Source: Toxoplasma gondii ME49
Taxonomy: Eukaryota; Apicomplexa; Conoidasida; Eucoccidiorida; Sarcocystidae
Direction of reading: 5' to 3'
Assembly (NCBI RefSeq): GCF_000006565.2
Contig: NC_031477.1
Coordinates: 4,057,137-4,121,136, forward strand
Length of the DNA: 64,000 bases
Below, in pieces: positions 26,512 through 50,549 of the stretch. A model generated the notes under the pieces. The model was not told where the DNA came from and ran no database searches. It saw nothing but the letters and a program-made list of their open reading frames with translations. Both the position numbers and the translations under genes were made by a program. Numbering within the stretch: position 1 is the first letter of the stretch; each line of letters begins with the position of its first letter.

Positions 26512-29500
26512 ACAAGTACGCAGGCGGGCAGCACAGAAGGAGCAAATGTGGGAGGGTGTTTCCAGGCGGACGCGTTCGAACCCCGTATCGAGCTATCGCC
26601 CAGAGCAGTGGACAGGGAAGCGCAAGTCAGGGGTTAGAACACACACAACACCATACGTCATCATGCGTTGGCGCGCGTACACCGTTTTTTGTTGCAAGGG
26701 CGGCAGGCGCTGGAGATGATGTGGATAAAGCTTTTGCACCTGATGGAATGTTTGGGGCATCCAAGACCGAGACCAAGACGTTAGCCTGCAAGCTGCTGCA
26801 ACGCTACTTCGGGCCGTGTGACAATGGGTCCCGTGGAAACAGGCGCGGTGGCAAAATTTCATGCATTCGGCTGAAGAGCGGATATACATTGTGTAGGCAG
26901 AGTAGTGGCAAGAAGTGTAGTTGCCGACGGCTGTAGTCTCATATATCAGAGCGTGAAATGGTTTGGGGTTTTCGATTAACGCGTCTACTCGACTGTGTTC
27001 GTCTATCTTTTCCGTCCAAGGGGTGCAGTTTTTGAGTGTTCGAGTTGGTTTTTCAAGGCGGATGCAATTACATGGGGGCTGGATCGGTCGACATGGATCT
27101 TCAAGGAACGAGACAATGAAGAAACAAAGAGAAGTGAAGAGGACACGGAAAACAAAAGCACATGCTCGCAGCGGGTGCCCGCTTCGTTCGACGCACACGG
27201 AGGGCTATTGGGGGTGGTCGCGCCTCCCCCTAGTTGTTTCTTTTTTTGTGCGGTTGTAGTCCCGCATAATTTATCGGCGTGTTATGATAGGTAGGATCTG
27301 TGTTTACGACACTGAGGAACGTGTGGTCACAGAAAGAAGCCGAACCGTCCATGTCGCACACATGGTAGAGATGACAATCCGGTGTTTACTCACGGAGATG
27401 CGGTGTATCGTTCGAACAAACACAGGCAGTCCAAATCTACGCTTTTTCACGGGGGTTACCAATGGACGTTCGTGTGTCCATTTCGTTAATCCGAATCGAG
27501 TAAGGGAAGGGTTTTACTAATAACGGCGAACAGGTGGTAAATTGGGTGCGCCAGTTCAACCGCCAAGATGGTTGATAGAGTAGGCAATCATGAGAGGGTG
27601 TTTGAACGAGTGTACACACGATATTATATGCGTGAATTTTGTGATGGAGTTGTTCGGCAGGGAGTAACCCTTCAGCAAGCCGGTCTGAACTCAGTAGGGA
27701 CGGGAAGGCGGGGATTTTGCAGCCGCTGATCACTGTTGGCTGTACTACAGACGGACCCCGTACTGCATGAAGGCTCTCCTACAGGATTAACATGTGGACT
27801 GGTGTTAGAGCAATACGTGCTTAAACATGAAGTACATGTATTAACGGAGGGAAATCCTGTCCTGCCCCACACACAGAGCAGTGTCAGGTTCTTCGTGCCG
27901 AAAGTTGATGGGCAAGAGACGCGCGGGCCTAGAAAGCCGAGTGTGGTAGAGGAGTTATTCATCTGCACAGAGACGTGCATATATTGCCATTTCAGAGTCA
28001 GAGGATGACACAACCGTAGCTGTCCGATTCATGCCGCAAACAACTGTGCCGCCGGCCCCACTGTTCGCCGACTTTTCCCTGCGAGAAAGGCTTGCCCATT
28101 TCCACTGGCTCACGTAAGTGCAAAGGCGGCAGAGAAAGCAACACTGTCGTCGTTTAATCCAGCTAAATAGTGCTATTAGCAGGGGATGGTGCAGAGTTCG
28201 ACGTGAGGCACAACCCGCGGCAGAGTCGTGTCGGCTTCTATCGTTCTGATGGGATCCTTGAGGCTTTTCAGAAGCCGGGCGCCATCCAGGTCCGGTTTCA
28301 CTCTCAAAATGGTGCCCCAATCGCATCTGTTCTGCAACTGAAAAGGTTAAAGAGTACGTATCTCTGAATTTTTCCGGAGAACGAGTCGTCATGCAATGAC
28401 TGCTAGGAAAAACACTCGGTTCTGCTAGCTGCTGTGACCTGTGGCGGGTTGCGTGGTGCTTCTTTACATCCGCAGCTGGAAAACAGCTTACTCCCTGGGG
28501 CAGAGACATCGCACGCGAAACCAGGTAATGCTTTCCTGGGAACTGTCTCTGTCTTGAGTCTACAACAGTCTCTCCAAGTCAGACGTATTGGTCCGCGGTC
28601 ACAGCAGGTTACTCAGCGACCTTACAGGAGCAACGACGCTTATTTTGACGTCTGGTGATCGTGCAAGGTCAGGTTGCCAGACACGACAGCGTTGCGCGTG
28701 AAGGTCGATCGTTCATCCGTCACAGTGTTCTCGATTTCTGCTGACCACGGTGTAGTCTTGTGTCTGAATATGCTTGTATTTTTTCTGTACCTTTGTGTCC
28801 ATTCGTTATCTGTTTCACAAGCCGTTCATGAGTGTTTCAGATCCACCCGCAGAAGACGTTTGACTGTGGAAAACCTTTCCAGCGTGGCCTCCCCGCCTAG
28901 CGTTCACCTCGTGGCGACCCGGCTTTTTCACTTGCCCGCAAGCGCGCAAAATTTCTAGCGAATATCCGACGCAAAACAACGTCCGCTCTTCTGCTTCCCA
29001 GTTTCTTTTGAAGCCAAAATCACAGGAGGATGTCCTTGCAAGTTTGCTCGCCGCGACTTTGTGTCATAGCTGTCAAACCACCCTCAAGATCTTGACCGTT
29101 GACAAGACAACTCAGGGGGGAGTATTTTTTGTCTTGAACTGGTGGGGCCTGGATAGAATAGTTCGACCCAGTTGTTTTCTCTGTCTTTTCAGACGGTGCA
29201 CTATGAAACAGAGCTTCAAGGCGGGGCTCCATGGTATTTGCAGTCTCAGTCGTAGCACAGCGGCCGGAACTCGCCACTGACGCGCAGCAAGGTCTAGCTC
29301 GGGCCTCACAACAGTACGCCACTCCTGTGACCAGAAGGCACTGCTACTGTCCAACGTGGGGCAGACTTGTAGTCTCTGGAAGCTGGATTGCGACGTTTTC
29401 CGGCAGCAAACGAGTTCGGTCGTAGGCACTGCACCGCCGAGCAACAGGAGAACCTGGGTTTTGGTTTCGTCGTGTGAGGCGCCCCATGTCCGTAGTTGTT

Positions 29501-29590
29501 TGCTCTATCCCCTTCACAGAGTCATCGTCACCTGTCTGTAGTCCACCGAGCAGCTTCTTCACAACATTCCTTCCCTTTTGAACCGTCAAG
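26512..29590. other. Intergenic region between LDH2 and the SNF1-type kinase
   Basis: About 3.1 kb with the LDH2 3' untranslated region on the left and the kinase promoter and 5' leader on the right. Open frames such as 26508-26936 start from a non-ATG codon and encode nothing recognisable. I see no further gene. Confidence 0.6.
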
Positions 29591-38920
<9,330 letters not shown>

Positions 38921-41900
38921 ACCGTTGTCGGCCCATCACCCCTCCTTCGCAGTATTCGACTTCCCACCTTTACCCAAACACTGTAGCTCTCCCATCGCTC
39001 GTTTCTCTCTTCTTTTCTAAAGCGCTTTGCGCTTCGCGACTGGACTAACCGTGTCAGCCTTCTGGAACCACCTGGGGATCACTTCACTCCGCCCGAACCT
39101 TGGAGTCTTTCCTTGTCCCGGACAGTCATTTTTTGGCCCCGCGGTCAACGTTTCAGCTGAGATTTTTCAGTCTCCCGCAGCTTCTATTTCTCTGTTTCGT
39201 GTGCTCCAGCGTAACGGGAACGAGACGTGAAATTGACTTGAACTATGACGTGGCTGGCTCCTCTCTAAAAGTGGCCAAGGTGAATATGCAAAGAAATTGG
39301 AGAACTCACACCGGGATTGACCCGCAAGGCGCCTCTAATGGCGACGGGGATGGTACCATGTGCGCCGCTCCCTGTCGTCCGCTCTTCTGGATGCTCGGCT
39401 CTCAGTCCAGAAAAAAAAAAACAGGTCGCTTCAACGTCCTGGGAGCCGCCGTGGAAACGTGGGTATTCACTGGCTATTTTTTCAGTAAGGGAGCTTTGTG
39501 ACAGGAACATAAGGGACAGAAGGGAGACACCTAAGCGTATCTGGGGCTTACGAGTTATGTCAGGGTGTGGGAGTTAAAAGAAAACCAAGCAACCGTGATT
39601 TCTTTAATGCAAACAGATTTTAATTGAGGCTGTCACATCGGTTTCCAAAAACTGTACCGTCATCTGGGGAAAAATCACATAAGAGGATCGCAGGGCGGGG
39701 TTTGGCGTGGTATGCGGCATTGGCGACATGGAAGTAACTCACAAATCCCGCACATGCTTCGATATGCCTTTCCTGAACAAGGAAGGAGAACAAGAACAGC
39801 GTCATCATCGAATTGAAGCATGGCCTTGCGTAGGCCCGCTCAGCTTTCACTACGCTGCCTTCGTTCACAGATTGACATGCCACGGCCAGCATGAGTTGGG
39901 TTTTCTACAAATGGAAAAAAACACATCGCAAATGGAGCGTTTGCGATGCAGTTAGTTCCATGGACTTTCTACGTGTGCTTCCACTTTTCCAAGATATTTG
40001 GGAAGCTTCCTTTCACCCAGAAATGCTCCGAAGTCAGTCGTACAACGCAACTGCCTCTTCTTTTGTAGGTATACTTTGTCCTCAAATTCCGAAATTAAGC
40101 CACCAGTGCTCAGGACGCATCATACAAGAGAACAAGATTACCTTTGTTGAGACTCAAGGCATTTCCTCTCGACAAGCCTACATCCCTTTTGACACATAGG
40201 CACTAATTTGTATGATAGACTAATATGATCTGCAGTCTCCCCGATGCCTCTGGCCACACAGGAGTAGGATTCTGCGATTTTGATTGGAAATTTGTCATCC
40301 ATCTGAGTACTACGATACGGAAGGCAACAGCGGCAAACGTAATTCCCTCATCGCTATTCACGGAAGACCTATACACTGTCCGCGGTTCGGCATTCATATG
40401 TATCTGTGAAAGTATGGTTGATGTTACTGCTTTTGCATTGAGTTGCTGCTCCCTTGGCAGGCGGATCTCTACGGACATCGCACACTAGTTCTGGTTTGGA
40501 GCTTGGTAGTATTTGAGAGGTAACATGGTAATGGAGCAAGTCTGAGACACTCTCTCGCCACGGTGTCTTCGTTTCAACACTCTGTGGAGATTTGTAAATG
40601 GTGCGGCACGCGCACGTGTTGAGAAAACCAGCATTTTTGCTCATCATGGTGCTCAGTGTGTGGCATCATGTGATCAAGCAAGCTCTTTACTGAGGAAACC
40701 CTTCCCACATCAGAAAGGAAAATGGTGGCTTGTTCGTTTGCGTAACCCCGCCAGAATGTAAGTTACGTGCCTAGATACCGCCACTGATGCATCACTGGGG
40801 CAGAAGCATCATCACCCCATCAAGTGCACAGAAAAAATGGTTGCGGTACAGAATAATGCGGCTTTATGAAGCGCGGGCAGCGAAATAAGTCTTTGTTCAG
40901 TTATAGTCGCCGCGTTTCGACTAATTCTGTCATCTGTGACGCGAACTGCGTCACAGACCTGCTGCACCGCGCTGGTTGGAGGGTCATCACCTTAGAGCAA
41001 GTAGAGTAAGCCATTTTAATGAAGCACATAATTTTCAGAAGAATTCATCTTAGTCTGAGTCGTCCTCACTATTGCGATAACCTGATCTGCACAAAGAGAT
41101 CTCTGTACTAGCTGGTTGTTGTCTCCCCCAACAGACATCTTGCCTTAAAACAAGAAGTGTCTGTATTTAAAGCTCAAACAACCGATTGATGCAAGTAGCA
41201 GGGTCGAGTTTTTTTCCAGACACAAGAGGTGGTTCTTAGATACCGTTTTAAGACTAACTATGGTATAAACGCGCAGACTAGTTGTTATGTCCCCGTGTCT
41301 CTATTCCAGTCACGGTCTCACCACACTGCTGGTGCGTTGGCAAAACCAGAGAGTACGATGTGGCTCTCTTACTTGTTTGTCTACTCATTTAACCTCATTC
41401 GTAACGGGCGATGCTTCTTGTTAGTTTGTGCCTTCAGGAGAAGTAAGTCTTAATCTGTCAACATATTTCTGCGTTGTTTGTGTGCGGAGCCTTGATGGCT
41501 ATAGGGCTGCTTCTACATCTGCATGCCCGTTTGCTTAAGGGGGGCAGTAGTTTCCGAACATCTTTCTCAGCCGAGAGACAGGAAAGTCTTGAAAAGGTCG
41601 CTTGCCCGTACTATATCTGGCATGATCGTGCAGTAGCGGCTTCTTTAAGTACGACCAACAGGTGATGGCGCATCAGACTCTCGCTGTGGGGGACGTGTAA
41701 GTCGCCAAGCGCGATTGCTTTTCAGTCATCGCTTTTGTCGGTGTCCGATTGCTTTTTCCTGTCTGAGCACAAAACGAACATGCCCCCGTATGTTCCAAAC
41801 GTCTGTGTCGTATCGTCGTAATAGTGACTCAAAGCACGTAGCAGTAATTTCTCACTGGCTCAAACAGGAGCCACCCGTTTTTCCACTTCTTTAGTCGACA

Positions 41901-42291
41901 GGATAACTTTTTTGGGGTGATGCATGTGTCTATTATCAGCAGTCCGAATTATGTTTGTCTCATTTACAAATGTTTGCTTGTACTGGCAGCACCCTCTCCG
42001 AACGAACACTGCAATACTGTTTGTGTGATATCAGGTAGCCGCCCCTCTCAAACTGCCGAACTGTTCATTCTGGTTTCATAGCGGGTTCGTCAACGGCTAG
42101 AAAATGGTCGTAGGTGTTGTCTTTTTCCGTGCAACACGAAGAATCAAGATATCTCACTCAATAGGGGAAACACTATTGGCTCTCTTCGCCGCGACTTCAT
42201 CTTGCCTACGCCCTCGTGAGGAGGGTTCCCTCACATGCGCCCCCCAAAATCTCGTATTTTGTCTCAACATAACCTCGTTATCCTTGGAACG
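38921..42291. other. Intergenic region after the SNF1-type kinase
   Basis: The first part (38921-39600) has pyrimidine-rich stretches ending in AG and could hold additional 3' exons of the kinase, but no phase-consistent, domain-bearing exon could be fixed. An A-run sits at 39411-39421. The rest, to 42291, shows no convincing gene and should include the promoter of the next plus-strand gene. Confidence 0.5.
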
Positions 42292-45200
42292 ATGGGGCAT
42301 TCAAGTCGGTATTCTCTTGGCGGAATGCTTCGCTCCTCCAGGCTGACCTTGGAGGGTACTTGGAAGAACACGCTTGTCCGATCCTTCTTCTCCGAAGAGC
42401 AACTGGATGAGCTCGATCTTTCTGAGGAAGAAATTGCAGACTACATGATTAAACATATTGTGCCGTTTGTTAAGTCACATATAGTTGACGCAATAAAGGT
42501 TCGGGACGAGAACTTCGACCAGTTTGTCGCAGACAGACTTGCTGAGCAGGGAGTTGTCCCAAAGGAACAGCAAGAGAAGATCAAGAAAGTCATGCAGGCC
42601 ATGGCTGCGGCAAAGGTTCAGATCACTGACCAAGTGCGTTGAGGGAAATATGGTCTAAAACACATTGAAACATGCGTCGATCTTTGCAAGATGAAAGACT
42701 TACGATGAACGGGTGTATGAGTAAACGTGGCCCGAGGCAGCCAATCAAACTCTTCTCGTGTTTTGTTGATCCGCCACGGGCGTTTCAGTAATGCACTCGG
42801 AGTTAGTTTGCGTTCACAGAGATTCTACCGCATACATAGCGTGGGGGATTCTCCTGTTCCCTATGCACTTCTCAAAATTAGCCGTGAGTTGTCAAACATG
42901 TCGAATGCCGGGAACTGTGTCGCTCTAGTGGTGGAACTCCACCTAGATGCTTTTGCCGTCTCCATTGCCGAGAGTACTGCGCGAAACTTGTCATATGGTC
43001 AAGAAGATCCTTTGAGGGATACAGCTGTGCACTGAAGTATCATGTACGGTTTCTACGAATTCGCTGAAAAGAAGCAGAGTTTTGTGGGGCTACGCCGCAT
43101 CGTGAATCGTTTCGTCGGGACCTCTCCTGGCTTCAGCTTTATCCTAGTTGCTCAAAAACAGAAAGACCTGCGGTGCCACAATACACGAAGCGATCCATCA
43201 ACCCTGAGTCAAGAGTGCGTGGCGACGAACTGCGCTTGTTTATGTACCGTGTCTTCTCCGTCGTGTCCCTCCCAGACAGATACTTTGGAAGAACAGCAAA
43301 GCAAAATAGCTGACCTCACCCGGAAGCTCGAGGCGGCCACGCGATATCTGGAAGAGAAAGCTGCAACTCTGGAGAAGCAAGTCATCGAGAAGGAGGCATG
43401 GAAAGTAGAGCAGGTGTGATGCTTATACCAAGCGGGTCACAATGTGTCATTCTGTGCATCCGAGAAAGTGCTTGTATCGCTTGGGAATCCTTTCGCTCTA
43501 GCCTGTTCGAGCTTGAGCCCATCAGGGCCCGATACTAGGCACTTGCTCATATTTCAATGGGTAAACCAGAAATACTCACAAGGAAAAAGTTCGTACGAAG
43601 CTACTCATCTACTGTATCTTGCTCTCCCTTACAGCGAGTAAAAACGTGCAGTTTCATTTCCTCCCGCATGAGCAAGAGAAAGTCTTTGTTTCCTTGCTTT
43701 CTGTATAGGGTAGTCTGGTTGACTGGCTTGGAGACGTTTCCACAATGGCAGTGGCACCAAAATTATGCCAGAGTAGCTGAAACTTCCAGCGCTGCCCTTG
43801 GCGACACGGTACACCGCTTGATAAATTCAATGATCTGAAACTGAACAGCATTGTCTCGGCTGCGATCCAGTCCACTTTTTGCCGAAACCAGACTTTTGCT
43901 GATGGGTCGTGAACTTAGGAGTTGAAAGATGAGGCCAAATTTCCAAAGTATGCGGTCGATGCCCTAAGGGACCTCGAAGAAGAAATTGCCATGCCGACGA
44001 ACGACGACGATGACGATGATGAAGAGGAGAAAGAAGATTCGTCCTCACAGATATCCTCTCCGACGGAAGCAACGGCAAAAGCTGGCGAATATTCCCCTAC
44101 CTCGAAGAAGATGCAGGAAATTCTTAAGGACGGCATGACAGAGATCCAAGAATTGCTGAGGAAACTCCTGGCCAATGTGAGCGTACAACACATCCCGCAA
44201 TGATTCGAAGCTGTCTAACCGGAAGTTTTGTTCGAAGCATACGGGGTCGTGTTTTTCCTCAAAACAAACTTTCAGCTAGAAAATCAGTTTTGTGAATACG
44301 TGAATTTTGCTGATCAGTCCATGGGCAAATGTTACTATTTTCTTTGGCGTGTCCACACACCTCTGATCTCAGACACCTGGAAAATCAGGAAACAACGGAG
44401 AGTCGTCAGTTATGGAACCGCGAATGACTCTGTATATACTCTGAATATTGCCAGTTGATGTTCTTCTAATAACCAACTCCTCTCTTTGATTAGCGTATAA
44501 TCCAGCGGAGTCTACCAACCAGTGGGTATGAGGTACCGGTGAGGCACACTAGAGACTATTTTACAGACAGATGAAATTAACGCTTACCACGTGGCAACAT
44601 CAATAGCGTTTCACGGCGTCCTCTGAACATGAATCACTGTTTTCAGACTGCAGGCCTAGTGGCAACCGTAACTCCACCACCACAGTGGTCAGTTGCGTGA
44701 CCACTGGTCAAGCAGTTTACGTCGGCGCAAGTGTACACGCAGTTTCAGACTTGCGCAAAATGATACAGAGAGCTTGTTGCGCTGACTAAGAAAAGTGGCA
44801 CGTCGGGTAATCACGGGTTTGCTACGATGTAGCTTACGTGACATTATCCTCAGTTGGCCTTCGGCGACTTAAGGCACTGCTATTACTCCTATTGCAGCAC
44901 CCCTCCTCCAAAAGCCGTTTCACTTGCCTCTATGAAACCTAAACTTGGAACTGGTTGTGTCTCTCAGTCAAACGACAGAGCTTCCGCGACTGCCAAGAGT
45001 TGGTCACCAGTAACCCTGCAGAACCAGGTGAGGCACGTCCTCCCCAGAACTGCAGTGTGGCTACCCTGGTAGTGAAGATACCATTCAGCGTCGGGGGTCG
45101 TCCGACATGCTCTACGTTTATACATCCATTTACCGTTCTGTTAAAAAAACTCACAAATGCATTTTCCTCAATCCCCCGCGGACACGGGCGCGCATTATGA

Positions 45201-48200
45201 TGCAAAAGAAAGATGCAGGCGACGCCGCACTTAAAACTGGAAGTGTGTTCTGTGTCCTCGTAGGAGGCAGTACCAACTCCCCTTCCTCATGATTTGTCAA
45301 AAATCCGGTCTTGTGTGCGAACTCTCTGTACAGCCCTGTGAACAGCGGAACATCTCCAAAAGTATGGTGGACGCTTTTACTGAAACTGCTGGCTCTAGGA
45401 TAAACCATGTGATTCCCCGCTCTTCTGCATTTCCTCGTCCACCCCCACTTCTTCCTCGAGGTCCGACACCGGTCTCATTCGTAGATTCTCAATTTTTCCA
45501 GCCTGCTTCTGCCTCATCCCCCGGAAAAAGTCTTGGATTTTCCAGGTCCCACGTCCCTCCCTTTGTTGATCCCAGTGTGTATGGCCAGTCACAGGATGCA
45601 TCAACAAATTCACCTAGCTTGAGGGGCAACATGCGTTATCAGGATGCTAATTTCCTCACCTTTCCCGGCAATCAGCGAGGTTCCCACTCTCTCAACTCTG
45701 TCACTCCACCTGCAAATACCTTCGCCTTTAGCGCGCCTCCAGACCAACGCGTGAGTGACTTCCCACAAGGAGAGTTCCCTATCGGCAGCATTTTGAACAC
45801 GACTCTGGTTGGTTCATATTCCAGTGTGGTTCCTCCTCCCGCCGCGTCTCCTTGGCGCTCGGGTCGCCCTGAGTTGCGCCGTAACCATCTGAGTGCATCC
45901 CCTTCTTCTTCTGGTCAAGGTCGAGATTCGCCTTCCCCTTCCGATTACAGCTCTTCGCATGCATGGCGCCCCCCGATTTTCTTCCCGCAGACGCGTCAGT
46001 GGACTTTGCGAGGCGTCACGCCTCCACAGCCACTCTCCCACGCGATCACTGATCCCACAACGTGTCTACGGTTCTTGCCACGGTTTATCCCCTCTGTGCC
46101 AGTCGATTTCGGACCGGTTCCCTCTGTCAGACCGTCGAATGTAGTCTCCAACCAGCAGAGTACCCCTGTGGAACAGACCAGAGAGGTGATTTTCCAGGAT
46201 GTGAAACTGCCCCCGGCCATCGTCCCCACTACTATGGCGCGGCCGCTTCCCCTGGGCATGCAGACTTTTCCTGCGCCTCATCGCCTACCCTCGTTTCCCA
46301 CGTCTTCCGGAGCCTACACATCGTTCTCGTCTCAACTTGGATTTCCCTCTCCCTTCCCTTTTTCTGGCCCATCTGTCCCTCCGGCGTTCCGGCCACATTT
46401 CCTGCCTCTGTCGCCTCAAGTCCAGACTGCTCCGGGTCGCCGTCAAGCCCCTCAGGGTCCAGGCCAAGCAGAACCGAAGAAGAGTGAGCCTGCCTCTTCA
46501 TTGCCATCACGGAACACAGAAGGACAATCAAGCCAGCCGGCCGACTGTGAGGAACTTCCGATGACTACTGGGGAAAGGGCAACCTCGTTTCTGCGTGCTG
46601 GCAGTGACTCTGGCTCAGCCGAGGTCCCTGGCAGCAGCTTCCAAAGAGAGGAAGGGGCCTCAGGCACCTCGAGTTCTACCGAGGAAGGAGGGGATGAAGC
46701 GAAAGAAGAAAAGAAAAAAGGACCTGACTCTTCGTCACAGAACCCACCTCCAGAGGGTCAGGCAGTATCGTGTAGAAGTGTTGAGGACTCTGGAGGCACG
46801 GATAACGGAGTCGTATCTTTTGTAGAGGAACATAATACGAGCCCTTCACATAACTGGCAACGTCCCTCCCCTCTGCCTTCCCAAGAGACCTCTCAGGACC
46901 CTTCCGAGGTGTCGTCTTCAGTCCCGTCTTGTCCCGCCGTGTTCCAATCTACCGGAGAGTCTTTCTTCAAAGAAAAAAACACTGAGGCTTCTCCCCATAT
47001 CCCCCCGAGACTGGAAAAAGAGCCAACGGAGTCGGAAAGCCTGGCCACGCCTGCCGCAGCGACCGAAGGTGGAGGAAAGGGGCGAGAAGCGGATTCTGTT
47101 CAAACGGTGACGCCGCAAGCTAAAACCTTGCCTTCCGAACCTATGGCCCAAAGAGGACGTACGATTACCTCGGAGGCGGCTGTCTTGTCGTCATGTGCGC
47201 GCCGTCCGTCATCGGATATCTCTCAACAGCTTAAAGGAGAAGACAAGCCGCCGAGCTCCACAGATACAATCTCAGAAAACACACCCGTATCTTCTGCCCA
47301 TCATAAATACAGTGGTGAGAAAGAGCCACAAGGAGTAGCACGCGAAGTGACGTCGGAACCTGCTCCACGGTGAGACGCTGATGCTGTATATTCCTTTTCC
47401 CTCGTTTCCTGCTGCAGATCAGTCCCACGCTGACAATTTGAAACAAGAACACGGTCGCCCCCTGGATCGCTCTGAGGTCCAGACAAGAAAGACGGAGGAC
47501 GGACGTGCTGCGCCAGATTCGGGAGCTGGGTCTAGCCTGATTCAGGAGGAGGACCCTCGAGACGGAGAGGCCAAATTAATAAGAATGACTCAGATCCCTC
47601 TCACCCGAGGTCGTGATCGGAGTGCTTCCCCGTCCCTGAGTGGCAGCGCACCAGACCCTGCCCTCCAAATGCGAGAGTACTGTGATCCTGTAGCGGTCTA
47701 CGAGAACTCTTGTCCTTCTTCTCCGCCTGATTTCGAGGCGTATGATGCTTCGCATGCCTGGCCGCTTCTCTCGTCTCCCGACAACCAAGCTTCAGAACCT
47801 CTGAGCAGCGCTTTTGTTCCATCTCATCCTTACCATGCCTCTCCTTTTCGAGCCCCTTCTAGCATCAACCAGCTGTACGGTAACGATTCCACTGGTGGAC
47901 ATCCTGTCTCCCCACTTCTGCAAAGCGCGAGTGTCGGCAAAGGACCCCGCATACCTACGGCAGCTGAGGGAGATGTCTACGGGTTCTCAGATTCTGCGGG
48001 AGATCCGTGTCCTCGCCCGTTGTCTCCGTACGAACATCTGTATTGGGCAGGAGTCACAGAGGGTCTCTCTGATGCGTGGAGAAGCAGCGCTACAACTGAT
48101 GAGGACTTGTCCTCGGCTTATCCTCCCCGAGGGGCCCCTGGTGGCCAGATGTGTCCGCCTTCTTCAGGATTTCCGTACTCTCAACAGGACAGTTATGTCG

Positions 48201-50549
48201 AGACCTTTCCCCAGTCAAGGAGTCGGATCAATGAAGTGGTCCGACTGGGACCTGGGGAAGCCTTTTGGGGTCCAGAGCTTCAAGTCCCTCACTATGTCGA
48301 GAGTGCAGGAAAGAGTCCTCATCGACAACTTTTGTCCAAAACAAACACTCGAGTCCCCCTCCATTATGTTGGAAGTGTTCCTCCGAAACGCGAATGTGGG
48401 TCCTTTACAGATGGCCTTCCAAGCCGACCTCCTTCAGCTCCACCGCGAGAGAGAGGAGACGCCACCGGCTCCAGCAGAGAGTTTCCTTGGCAGCCTGTGC
48501 CTCCAGCTGAGGCAAGGATCTGTCCCCGTGCCGCGACCGCGGTCGAAGAGCCTACAGAGACACTTGCGGCCTCAACCGACAATGCCAGAATCCTGAGCGG
48601 GCCAGATGAGACTCACGGACCCCGTATAAGTGACTGCGTGAATTGTGGAACTCCGAATTTAGATCCCGGAGAACACGCTGTGGAAAGAGACCATCCTCGA
48701 GCCAACAGTTCTCCTTCAGTCTGCCAACTGAAGACTCCACCAACCCGGGGGCTTTGGGGAGAACCTCGACCGAGTGTCGATGGCTGCCCCAGACCCTGCG
48801 GGTGTCCAGATGTGTGCTCCGCTTCAAATTCCTCGGATCGCGCTGTTCTTAATCACCGCCCGTTCGCAAGGCAAGAGTCGGAGGAGTACGTCAGCTCGAT
48901 CCCGAATGACGGGAGACGAGAAGCGTCTGGCGCGGATGGGGAAGGAGGAAGTCCGCATCCGTGTTCACTGAAACACTGGTCCTCGTTCGGGCGGTTTCAG
49001 CCAATCCCCCTCGTCCGGTGTCACTCCCCTCAAGACCGGTATCACGTTGCCAAGCTCGGCGTCTGCGGCTACCCTGTCTACCCCTCCGAGGAGGATTTGG
49101 GGGAGATTTACGACAACGCATGCGCAGACACGCCCCTGGCGGGCGACGCAAACGGTGCGGATTGCTCCGACCGCTCGTTTCGAACCGATACGGTGCCCCT
49201 GTTCTCGGGACGAAGCGCTGCACGATCGGCTACCGACATCAGCTTCCCTGGAGAAGGGACGCGGCCCTCGGAGAGCTCAAGACGAACCTCCCCAAGACAC
49301 GCGGGAACCCCTACCAGCTCCAGTCGCGGAAGTGGATCCCACACGAGCAGGGAGGATGGAACAGTTGGGAGGAGACTGAAACCTCCGGTGCCCTACATCC
49401 CCATAAGGGGCTCGAAGGTCGGGCAGGCCAAGAAGACATCGCTCGAGAGACCGGCGCTCTCCTCCTTGGCCGCGCGAAATCGACGGCTTGAAAACCAGGT
49501 AACCAAAAACATTTCCTGCACAGGCTGTTGTCGGAGTTCGCCTTCGGTACGTTGCCGTCATTCCAGTGCAACGTATGTCTACAACGAGCGGTATTTAGGT
49601 GTTGAATATGAGAAGGTAGTAGTGCTGCGACAGGCTCATGACCACGGCAGGGTCGCTCTCGTCAGGAGGGCCCATTGTAGTCAGAGCTTCTCGAAAGTTC
49701 AGAAGCACAGACTCCCAGCAAGGATCCGATCCGTTTGCTCCTAAAAGACGAATCTCAGGAACGAGACTACCAAAGTGCGCTGTTCTTGACCTGCACGCTA
49801 AGTGCATCAGGGCTAGTGTCGCATCGAGCGTATACTTGGAAAAGTGCGAACCACATCTGTCTGGAAACGCGACTCAACTGCGGGCAAAAACATTATTCTG
49901 AAATTCATGTTGTCAACTCGAACAGCGGCAAAGTGACACCATACACCTGCGTAAACGTGGATGCGCGTTTACCGCCACAGTGATTCGGTTCCTTCTACCG
50001 AGTGCGGAGTAAAAAATTTATGCTCATTCAGATCCATCTGAAAAGAGCTGACAGCACTACCAGACGATCATAATAAACAGTCGCATCAGTAGCGGTTAAA
50101 CAATAGAAGAGTCAAGTACTGTCCATGCAAACCATGCGTAGAACGCCTTCATCGAGTTACTAACTATCTCCCAAAAGTCATCAATGACTTTTGAGTGAGC
50201 GTGCCTGGCTCTGCGCTTTCAATATGAGACTGTCCGTGTCGGCCACGTGTTATGTAAAGTTCCTGTTGAATGTGAGAAGCATGTATACAACTAAGAGCTT
50301 CCCTAGCATATTTCCTGGAGCATGCACAGCCTCTCGGCCTTATTGCGCGAGGAAGACTACGAATTGGACTTTGGCGCGCTGCACTCGCAGGTCTTCGGTC
50401 TTTCCTGCGCTCTGATTGAGGCACACGAACAGCTGCTTAAGATCAAGAATAGCGGGAAAACTCCGCGAGCAAGCTCAGCGAGTGGAAGCCCCTATAACCG
50501 GAAGATGTCGGCGCAGAAGAAAGGCCTCGGAGCTAAATCGCACTCCTGA
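42292..50549 (+). CDS. Large coiled-coil and disordered protein of unknown function (seven exons)
   Basis: Exons 42292-42633, 43276-43413, 43919-44176, 44854-45027, 45334-47314, 47418-49498 and 50307-50549 join to 1738 residues. The first four introns are all phase 0. The ATG at 42292 has A at -3 and G at +4; an in-frame ATG at 42235 has a poorer context and would add 19 residues. The N-terminus is helical and charged (SEEQLDELDLSEEEIADYM). Exon 2 encodes a clear coiled coil (TLEEQQSKIADLTRKLEAAT). Exon 3 has the acidic run DDDDDDEEEKED at about residues 190-201. Exons 5 and 6 are Pro/Ser-rich and look disordered. The last two exons end in a helix (LAARNRRLENQ, ALIEAHEQLLKIK). No enzymatic motif, signal peptide or membrane segment is seen. 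A scaffold role would be a guess. It ends tail to tail with the TBP-like gene. Confidence 0.75.

Noticed and set aside
26575..26592. GTTCGAACCCC near the LDH2 3' end, another tRNA-like T-loop
   Set aside because: The flanking stem does not pair beyond one base and no tRNA body is visible.
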